Below, one piece after another: positions 18,673 to 24,570 of a DNA stretch of 51,103 bases. Position numbers and translations under genes: made by a program. The notes beneath the pieces were generated by a model. The model was not told the origin of the DNA. It did not search any database and worked only from the letters and a program-made list of their open reading frames with translations. The stretch is taken from positions 1 through 51,103 of the forward strand of contig CAIXCY010000068.1 in NCBI GenBank assembly GCA_903918045.1, given 5' to 3'. The stretch comes from an uncultured Bacteroidia bacterium (GTDB taxonomy: Bacteria; Bacteroidota; Bacteroidia; Bacteroidales; Prolixibacteraceae). Within the stretch, counting starts at the first letter, position 1, and each line of letters begins with the position of its first letter.

Positions 18673-18705
18673 CTTATCTTTGATCCACCATAGATCAAAG
18701 ATAAG
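18673..18705. promoter_or_regulatory. Perfect 13-bp palindrome with -7-like elements on both strands (operator/promoter)
   Basis: The 422-base gap between the divergent exporter and precursor genes is AT-rich and holds a perfect inverted repeat: arms 18673-18685 (CTTATCTTTGATC) and 18693-18705, with a 7-nt loop. Each arm contains TATCTTTG, which matches the -7 consensus TAnnTTTG, on the plus strand at 18675-18682 and on the minus strand at 18696-18703. It could place face-to-face promoters for both divergent genes, or be a regulator operator covering them. The 10-mer AGATAAGTCA at its right edge (18699-18708) recurs at 19377-19386 just before the CHAT gene. No other gene-like feature was found in the gap. 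Confidence 0.65.
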
Positions 18706-18864
18706 TCACTTTATTATTCAGAGTGTAAAATATTTATTTATACCTGAGTAAATTTATTTATATTTGTTCGAATATATTCTCGAATTAAAATAATTTACTT
18801 CCTTAGGTAACAAATTATTGTCAATGCCTATTAATATATCGTTTAATTCAATTATCCAATTAAG

Positions 18865-19113
18865 ATGAAAAATAACTATTCCAGGCCTTCAAAAGGCAAT
18901 GACCTTGGTGGTCAGTTTACAAGCTTAGACAACCTTGAAATGCATAACGTTAAGGGCGGTAGTTCAGCTAATCCTAACCCTCCACTACCTCCAAGCGGCG
19001 GTGTAGATTTTCCCCTTTCATTAAGTACTGTTCAAAAAATCCCGGTATTGGTTATTTCTGTTGATCATGCAATGCCTGCAGCAGCAAGTAATGCAGCTGT
19101 TTCGTTTAGTTAA
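18865..19113 (+). CDS. Double-glycine leader peptide precursor (putative bacteriocin or signalling peptide)
   Basis: An 82-residue precursor. Residues 1-32 form a leader ending in GG (G31-G32). Hydrophobic residues sit exactly at the canonical positions V29 (-4), M26 (-7), L21 (-12) and F18 (-15), and E25 is at -8. The predicted mature peptide (residues 33-82) starts SSANPNPPLPPSGG, has no cysteine, and continues with a hydrophobic stretch (FPLSLSTVQKIPVLVISV) and an Ala/Ser-rich tail. It lacks the Cys needed for lanthionines or disulfides. It is divergent from the C39-ABC gene, its presumed processing exporter. The peptide is not one I recognise. Antibacterial, pheromone or adhesion roles are all possible. 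Confidence 0.8.
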   Translation: MKNNYSRPSKGNDLGGQFTSLDNLEMHNVKGGSSANPNPPLPPSGGVDFPLSLSTVQKIPVLVISVDHAMPAAASNAAVSFS

Positions 19114-19137
19114 ACAAGGATAACAAAATATTTAAAT

Positions 19138-19169
19138 CAAGGTGGTATCTTTTAGTAGATACTGCCTTG
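19138..19169 (+). terminator. Hairpin after the precursor peptide gene
   Basis: A 13-bp stem including two G-U pairs (19138-19150 with 19157-19169) and a 6-nt loop is followed by TTGTTGTGT. It starts 24 bases after the precursor stop and probably ends that transcript. The rest of the gap up to 19405 shows no convincing gene. Confidence 0.65.
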
Positions 19170-19394
19170 TTGTGTCTAAAATATCCAATGAGTGGAGAAA
19201 ATTGCAGTTAATTTCCAGGATTTCAATTCTTTGATGCTCGACACTAATACAGGTTATCGCTATTTTAATTATAGTTACCATCGGGCAGCGTTACCCTTGA
19301 AAACCAATTTTAATTGATAATCAAAATTTATTAATGACCAATCCTAAAGTCGTTCAACAAATTATTATCTTGTCCGAGATAAGTCATGGCAATT

Positions 19395-19402
19395 TATCTT
19401 TG
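19395..19402 (+). promoter_or_regulatory. -7 promoter element abutting the CHAT start codon
   Basis: TATCTTTG fits TAnnTTTG perfectly and ends 3 bases before the ATG at 19406. The expected transcription start falls on or next to that ATG. Just upstream, AGATAA (19377-19382) and TTATCT (19394-19399) form a dyad that overlaps the element and shares sequence with the palindrome at 18673-18705. Confidence 0.5.
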
Positions 19403-19405
19403 TGA

Positions 19406-22198
19406 ATGATGGGATTGAAATTTATTTATTTGTTGCTTATTTGTTCTTTTTGGTTTACATATTCTAGCCAAGGAGCCCCAGATGAGACTTACCAGACTGT
19501 GATGACCAGGTATGAGCAATTTGTGAAAACTGGTCGTTTTAAGGAAGCGGTAAGCTGTCTGGACGCATTTCTTATTCCCCCGAACCACTTATCTTCCAAA
19601 GAAAAGCTTGTAATAAACAATAATCTGGGTATTCTACACAAAAATCTTGGAGAATACGAGGATGCCCTGAAGCATTATAATGTTGCTGAATCAATTTATT
19701 TTGCGGATAATATTCCAAATCACTCTTTTATTGTGAGTATATATGGCAATATAGCGAATATTTACTCGATAAAAGGGGATCTGGGTAAGGCGCTGGATTA
19801 TTGTGAAAAGGCAATTCGGTCTATCTCTGAGACTGATTGGGATGAGCTTCAAAAACAAAAGTATACTTCAGATTTATACCTTAATTCCGGAATTATAGAT
19901 TATCAGCTAAATAAATTCAATCAGGCTTTAGCGGCATTTAAAACCAGCTTTTTTCTGAAAGACAAGTATAACCTGCCGGGGAAAGATATTTTATATAAGC
20001 AAATTGCGAATACATACGCTAAAATGGGCAATAATCCGATGGCGGATAAATTCTTCAATTTGAGTATCAGTCAGTCGAATGGCGAAAATAATCCTTATGT
20101 AATCAATCAAATTAATATTTATATTGAATATGGTCATTTTCTGTTATCAGGTAAAGATTTTTCTAAGGCATTGACATCTATCAGGAAGGCATTGGAATTA
20201 AGTTTGACCTACGGTAAAGACAATCAGGTGACATCAAATTGTTATCAGTTATTGGGCGATTATTACAGGATAATAAAAGATTATCAGAGAGCATTAAGCT
20301 ACTATCAGCAAGCATTAATCTTCGGTTCTCAAAATTTTAAAGATCAAAATTTTGAAGCGAACCCACCCCCAGAGGAGATTTCGGTAAATCTTTGGCAAAT
20401 GCGGATTTTTCAATTAAAAGCTGAGGTACTTGGGATGTTGGCTGAAAAGGAAACGGATAAAAATAAAATAATCAAGGATCTTACACTGAGCTTTAATACG
20501 AATAGCCTTGTTATTAATATGACAAATCAAATTCGTGTAGATTATCATGACGGAGAAACCAGAATGAATTTCAATCAAAAACAAAAGAATGTTTTTGATC
20601 AATCAGTAGAAACTGCCCTAAAACTTTATAATCTTACTTCTGAAAAGAGATTTTTACAGCTTGCCTATCAAAGTTGCCAGCAATCCAAGGCGAACGAGTT
20701 GAAATATGAAATTTTGAGGAACCAGGGGTTTTCAAATAAGGAAATACCGGATTCTCTTCAAAACAAAGAGAGGGAACTTCAGAATAGTGTGGCAGCCTAC
20801 GGGGCTCTTATCCGAACAGAATCGGCATACCTAAGACCAGATACGGTAAAAATTGCCTATTGGAAAGATTTGCAATTTAAATTAAACAGGGCCCTCGAGA
20901 AAAATATTGAGACCATTGAGCAAGAATTTCCCAGATTCACAGATAAGTTAAAAAAGGGGAAAATTGTTGGGATTGAAACAATCCAGGAAAATTTAAAACC
21001 TGATAGGACTTTAATTGAATACAACTTTTCGGAGAGGGATAGTCATGGTGAGCGGAAGTTATATGAATTTGTAATTACTCCCAATGATTTGGTGTGTCAC
21101 ACCGAATTTATTGATAGCACTTTATCTGCTGATTTATCCGGACTAAAAGGACACTTTGCAAGGGGAATAGGTGAAGTCAACGGGGTTGATAATTATAATG
21201 CTATGAATCACCGACTATTTAAAGCTTATTCTGTATTAATTCAACCTATTGAAAAATATTTTTCAGGAAAACAACTAATAATTATTCCTGACGAGGAGCT
21301 CTCCTTGCTGCCCTTTGATGCTTTCTTAACCTCCTGGAGCAGGAAAACAACAATTAATTACGCAGAGTTAGCCTATTTAATTAAGGATTATGCAATATCG
21401 TACGGTTACAGCACCAACACTCTTTGGAATAATGAAGTTAAACCTGAATATTTTCCAACCGTTAAAGGGTATGCGCCTCTTTATACTGCCATTGGAAATG
21501 GAAGTGGCTACAATTCAATAAAAAATAATGGGTTAGAGATAAAGAGCATTTTGAAACATTTTAGAGGGAATTTATTTAAAGCTGATCAGGCTACCGTTTC
21601 CAATTTCAGATTAAATCTGTTTAATGGAGCAATACTTCACCTGGCTATGCATGCAGAACTGGATACCACAATAGCAGGTTCTTCTAGTTTAGTATTTACC
21701 CCTGGCGAACACAGCAATGACATTTATCATTTATACAATTATGAAATTGGACAAATGAACATCAAATCCCCGATGGTCGTCTTAAGCGCATGTAATACCG
21801 GGAATGGGAAGCTATATAATGGAGAAGGTGTTTTAAGCCTTTCACGAAGTTTTGTTTTGGCAGGTGTTTCATCGGTTGTTGAAACGCTTTGGCCTGTTGA
21901 AGATATGGCAGGTTCAAAAATAATGGGGGATTTTTATAGGTATCTTGGAGAAGGAAAACCTAGAAATACTGCTTTAAGACAGGCAAAGCTCGATTATATT
22001 AACAGTACATCACCTTCATTTGTAAATCCGGAATATTGGGCTGCATATTCCTTACTTGGCGAGGTAACTCCAATTAAAAAGTTTTGGTGGAAAGGGCCGT
22101 GGCTGATTTTTGCTATAACCCTTTCTATTTTGGTTTTTAGTGCAATAAGAATTTATTGGTTTAGACTTTTAAGGATTTTGAAAGCTTTATTCTTATAA
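19406..22198 (+). CDS. TPR-CHAT protease, exported and membrane-anchored
   Basis: A 930-residue protein. An N-terminal signal sequence (residues about 4-23, ending near SSQGA) is followed by about six tetratricopeptide repeats (about 50-320), a helical linker, and a C-terminal CHAT caspase-like domain (about 600-885). The catalytic dyad is intact: H749 in LHLAMHAELD and C796 in VVLSACNTGNGK, with the family motif SLSRSFVLAGVSSVVETLWP. A membrane helix near residues 897-915 is followed by a short basic tail. I therefore place TPR and CHAT in the periplasm. TPR-CHAT proteins act as regulated proteases (separase relatives; Csx29 of type III-E CRISPR). The gene converges on and overlaps the anti-sigma-like gene by 46 bases. 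The substrate is unknown. Confidence 0.9.
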   Translation: MMGLKFIYLLLICSFWFTYSSQGAPDETYQTVMTRYEQFVKTGRFKEAVSCLDAFLIPPNHLSSKEKLVINNNLGILHKNLGEYEDALKHYNVAESIYFADNIPNHSFIVSIYGNIANIYSIKGDLGKALDYCEKAIRSISETDWDELQKQKYTSDLYLNSGIIDYQLNKFNQALAAFKTSFFLKDKYNLPGKDILYKQIANTYAKMGNNPMADKFFNLSISQSNGENNPYVINQINIYIEYGHFLLSGKDFSKALTSIRKALELSLTYGKDNQVTSNCYQLLGDYYRIIKDYQRALSYYQQALIFGSQNFKDQNFEANPPPEEISVNLWQMRIFQLKAEVLGMLAEKETDKNKIIKDLTLSFNTNSLVINMTNQIRVDYHDGETRMNFNQKQKNVFDQSVETALKLYNLTSEKRFLQLAYQSCQQSKANELKYEILRNQGFSNKEIPDSLQNKERELQNSVAAYGALIRTESAYLRPDTVKIAYWKDLQFKLNRALEKNIETIEQEFPRFTDKLKKGKIVGIETIQENLKPDRTLIEYNFSERDSHGERKLYEFVITPNDLVCHTEFIDSTLSADLSGLKGHFARGIGEVNGVDNYNAMNHRLFKAYSVLIQPIEKYFSGKQLIIIPDEELSLLPFDAFLTSWSRKTTINYAELAYLIKDYAISYGYSTNTLWNNEVKPEYFPTVKGYAPLYTAIGNGSGYNSIKNNGLEIKSILKHFRGNLFKADQATVSNFRLNLFNGAILHLAMHAELDTTIAGSSSLVFTPGEHSNDIYHLYNYEIGQMNIKSPMVVLSACNTGNGKLYNGEGVLSLSRSFVLAGVSSVVETLWPVEDMAGSKIMGDFYRYLGEGKPRNTALRQAKLDYINSTSPSFVNPEYWAAYSLLGEVTPIKKFWWKGPWLIFAITLSILVFSAIRIYWFRLLRILKALFL

Positions 22199-23166
22199 AT
22201 GCCTTCAGATTCCGATACTGTTGCCATCAGCAGGCGTGCGTTGGATAAATCTCCGGTTTTAAAATAACATAATCCCAGATACCACTGTGCTTCAGGAACA
22301 AACTTATTTTTAAGAATAAGAAGATTGCTGAAATAGGGGATTGCCGCTTTAAAATTATTCTTTCCCATATGATTAAGACCAGAATATAAGAGGAGTTCAG
22401 GCAGTTCTGAATCAATCTTGCGTAAATTGTTAAATGCAAGTTCTGCCTTATTATAATCCTTGGATAAATAGTAATCCACACCTTCCTGCAATTTACTGCT
22501 AACCTCCTGAGCGCTTCCTCTGAATTGAAAAGAGTTTGACTCCAGGGGCTCATAATAATTTTTATAAACGCTATCACCAGAAAAACCAGGTGTGAGGGCT
22601 TTGAACAGTAAAAGGGACAGAATAAATACTGCTGCTGCTGCCTGAAAAATAATCTTCCTGGATATATGGCGACTAACGGCTGGTATTTGAATATCTGATT
22701 CGAGCGAAATTCCATTCTTGCTGATATAATCGAAGATGTGCTGAGCTGAAACGTTGCCTTGAATAGCTGGTTTACGAAGTTCGAAGTCCCTTACCCACTC
22801 TTCTGCGAGATCGTCAATACCTGAGAGAACCATTTCAACTTCAGCTTTTGCGATCTTTTTTCTGATTTCAACCTCTGTTTCAATGTTAATTGTCTTATTC
22901 TCCATCCTAATATTTTTCATATTGCTATTATTCAGATAGTTATCAATATCTTGCAGGGCAAGAATTTCAGCTTTTATTAGATTAGGATCACTTTCAATAC
23001 CTTCCAGAAATAAATTTTTTTTCATAACCTTGTCAAGCTTCTCCTGAAACAGGAATTCCTTTCTTAACTCCTCAGAGAGAAAAAAATTTCGGTTAAACTC
23101 CTCCCGTTCAGGAATGGTCATCTCTCCTGATTGGTATTTGAGTATTAGGTCATTATAGTTATTCAT
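22153..23166 (-). CDS. Single-pass anti-sigma-like protein with periplasmic TPR domain
   Basis: A 337-residue protein. Residues 1-50 have the look of the cytoplasmic N-terminus of Bacteroidota anti-sigma factors (LILKYQSGEMTIPEREEFNR, then LSEELRKEF). Residues 51-170 are charged, 171-191 form one membrane helix, and 215-335 contain three or four TPR-like units (EGVDYYLSKDYNKAELAF, HMGKNNFKAAIPYFSN, WYLGLCYFKTGDLSNARLLM). Its start overlaps the end of the sigma gene by 8 bases, so translation is probably coupled. Sigma binding is inferred from this order and the N-terminus; no zinc-binding HCC motif is seen. The periplasmic TPR half would face the CHAT protease encoded on the opposite strand. 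Confidence 0.8.
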   Translation of the reverse strand: MNNYNDLILKYQSGEMTIPEREEFNRNFFLSEELRKEFLFQEKLDKVMKKNLFLEGIESDPNLIKAEILALQDIDNYLNNSNMKNIRMENKTINIETEVEIRKKIAKAEVEMVLSGIDDLAEEWVRDFELRKPAIQGNVSAQHIFDYISKNGISLESDIQIPAVSRHISRKIIFQAAAAVFILSLLLFKALTPGFSGDSVYKNYYEPLESNSFQFRGSAQEVSSKLQEGVDYYLSKDYNKAELAFNNLRKIDSELPELLLYSGLNHMGKNNFKAAIPYFSNLLILKNKFVPEAQWYLGLCYFKTGDLSNARLLMATVSESEGIYKNKAFKILKSLNQ

Positions 23167-23761
23167 AAAATTTATTAATAGGTTTCTTTATATTTAGGTT
23201 TCGCTCCAGTTCGGTATAATCCTTATGACTAATGATCCTGTTCTTAAGTTCTTTCATACATTCACTTTTCTTTTTCCTGACGTACCCATATGTATATCCC
23301 AATTTCCTTGCGATCTCCGTAGGGGATATCTCCATCCAGTACATTTTTAGAATTTTCTGAGATACTTCATCCATTTCATCGAAGCATTGTCTGAAAATAT
23401 TCTCATAAAAAACACGATCTACCGTTTCAGTGAAATCATGATCCTGATGTCCAGAGGAACGGCGTAACTCATAATTCTTTGCAGCTTTCTGCTTGTCCAA
23501 GGCCATAAGCCACAGATTTTTGCAGATAGCAAATAAATAGGTTGATAATGTCCCGTGAAGGACCAAATCGTTATTGTAAACTTTTTCGATAATGATATAC
23601 AACGCATCCTGAAAAATATCTTTCGCATCCTCATCATTACCATTATTTTTCGATATAAAATAGCGGATTACCGGAAGAAATTCCCTAACCAGGTATTTTA
23701 CAGCAAATGATTCACCGGTTTTTAAGCCCTGAATGATTTCCTGATCGGTATATTTTCTCAT
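23159..23761 (-). CDS. Sigma-70 family (ECF-type) RNA polymerase sigma factor
   Basis: A 200-residue ECF-type sigma factor. Region 2 spans about 15-90 (DAKDIFQDALYIIIEKVYNN, TLSTYLFAICKNLWL) and region 4 about 130-180 (SQKILKMYWMEISPTEIARK, LGYTYGYVRKKKSECMKEL) with its helix-turn-helix. It is the first gene of a two-gene unit with the anti-sigma-like protein. Its own upstream region lacks a clean TAnnTTTG element, so autoregulation through a different promoter is possible. It is the probable transcription output of the CHAT module. Confidence 0.93.
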   Translation of the reverse strand: MRKYTDQEIIQGLKTGESFAVKYLVREFLPVIRYFISKNNGNDEDAKDIFQDALYIIIEKVYNNDLVLHGTLSTYLFAICKNLWLMALDKQKAAKNYELRRSSGHQDHDFTETVDRVFYENIFRQCFDEMDEVSQKILKMYWMEISPTEIARKLGYTYGYVRKKKSECMKELKNRIISHKDYTELERNLNIKKPINKFYE

Positions 23762-23843
23762 TTATAACAAATATTCAGAGTTTTTGCTGACGTCTGTAGT
23801 GCAAGGAGGCACAAAATCAAAAGTCAAATCTATGCAATCCAGA

Positions 23844-23867
23844 CTAAATATTTTAAAAAATATTTAG
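23844..23867. repeat. AT-rich palindrome upstream of the sigma gene
   Basis: A perfect 10-bp inverted repeat (23844-23853 with 23858-23867, arm CTAAATATTT, 4-nt loop) lies 83 bases upstream of the sigma start codon. The 493 bases from 23762 to the first trp leader peptide contain no credible gene; they hold this palindrome and presumably the divergent promoters of the sigma gene and the trp operon. Confidence 0.5.
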
Positions 23868-24203
23868 TTAAAAGATTGTGTAAATATATGCAAAACTTTA
23901 AAATTTGTTTACAAAATCACCCCTCAGTAAAATAAAAATATCTCTTTTCAGAGTAATTCTGATAATAAGTAAAGCTTACCGGTCAAATTGACAGATTCAA
24001 TTCATGAATCAAAGAACGAACTGATATAACCCAAGACCTAAACTGCATAACTTTTGTCCAATGACTTTCAATTAAGACGATTCTAATAATCTATTATTCA
24101 GTTTAAATCTTTACTCTCTTAGTTAATATCACTGCAAAATTGTTACCTGTTTTTCTCAATTATTTTTTAAAAAACTCACTTTTTAAACAAAAACTATTTT
24201 TTT

Positions 24204-24235
24204 TTTGCTCAACTGATAATTTTTGTATTTCTTTG
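24204..24235 (+). promoter_or_regulatory. Candidate trp operon promoter
   Basis: TTTG at 24204-24207 could be a -33 element. About 20 bases downstream, TTTCTTTG (24228-24235) is a near match to the -7 element, lacking the TA. Transcription would start at about 24239, some 15 nt before the first leader peptide. Confidence 0.35.
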
Positions 24236-24254
24236 TCGCAGATAAAATTTAAAG

Positions 24255-24308
24255 ATGACAAGATTTAAATCAATATGGCTTTGGTGGGGCAACACTTTCC
24301 TCTGTTGA
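24255..24308 (+). CDS. trpL: trp leader peptide 1
   Basis: A 17-residue open frame, MTRFKSIWLWWGNTFLC, with three Trp codons (24276, 24282, 24285) close together. It starts just after the inferred promoter and is followed immediately by mutually exclusive RNA stems. This is the layout of a translation-coupled attenuator: a ribosome starved of charged tRNA-Trp stalls at the Trp codons. The left arm of an 11-bp 1:2 stem (24271-24281 with 24313-24323) covers the first Trp codon. Confidence 0.85.
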   Translation: MTRFKSIWLWWGNTFLC

Positions 24309-24378
24309 GGTGAAGCCATATTGTATTTTTAAAATATACATCCGGCTTACCTTTTACAGGTAAGCCGGATTTTTTATT
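24309..24378 (+). terminator. trp attenuator 1 (antiterminator and terminator)
   Basis: The terminator is a perfect 12-bp stem (24340-24351 with 24359-24370, arm ATCCGGCTTACC, 7-nt loop) followed by TTTTTATTT. The alternative antiterminator pairs GGTgAAGCC (24309-24317) with GGCTTACC (24344-24351): eight pairs with one bulged G. The leader-1 stop codon ends at 24308, so a ribosome finishing translation masks the 5' antiterminator arm and allows termination. A ribosome stalled on the Trp codons leaves it free. Confidence 0.88.
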
Positions 24379-24412
24379 TGAAGCTGAAATTATTAAAATA
24401 ATACATTAAGAT

Positions 24413-24475
24413 ATGAAAAATATTTCCCGAAATAATTGGACCTGGCGTTGGCAGGATTACTTTTTTCAAACGTGA
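24413..24475 (+). CDS. trp leader peptide 2
   Basis: A second 20-residue leader frame downstream of the first terminator, starting MKNISRNN and then WTWRW, with three Trp codons at 24437, 24443 and 24449. It differs in sequence from leader 1 apart from the Trp clustering, so it is not a simple recent duplication. Like leader 1, it is directly followed by an attenuator. Confidence 0.85.
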   Translation: MKNISRNNWTWRWQDYFFQT

Positions 24476-24478
24476 ATG

Positions 24479-24542
24479 GATAACCATCTTGTACCCCTAT
24501 GGAAGGGATAACGGTTTATCGGATCACGATAAGCCGTTTTTT
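24479..24542 (+). terminator. trp attenuator 2 (antiterminator and terminator)
   Basis: The terminator is an 11-bp stem with one G-U pair (24511-24521 with 24527-24537) and a 5-nt loop, followed by six T residues (24537-24542). The antiterminator candidate is GATAACC (24479-24485) with GGTTTATC (24513-24520): seven pairs with one bulge. The leader-2 stop codon (24473-24475) lies 3 nt before that arm, so a terminating ribosome would cover it. I see no strong protecting 1:2 stem here, unlike attenuator 1. Confidence 0.82.
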
Positions 24543-24570
24543 GTTTAAAATATTCAACTTAAATTTTGCC

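Noticed and set aside
18865-19113. Lanthipeptide or disulfide-bonded bacteriocin
   Set aside because: The mature part has no cysteine and no lanthionine synthetase lies nearby.
19234-19317. 27-codon ORF between the precursor and CHAT genes
   Set aside because: It has no double-glycine leader, no signal sequence and no clear promoter. It is too short to support without conservation data.
19406-22198. TPR-CHAT as part of a type III-E CRISPR (Craspase) locus
   Set aside because: There is no CRISPR array, no Cas7-11 and no other cas gene in the window, and this protein has a signal sequence and membrane anchor.
24499-24570. Longer start for trpE beginning MEGITVYRIT
   Set aside because: This stretch is the 3' half of attenuator 2 including its terminator stem; TrpE homology begins at the ATG at 24571.
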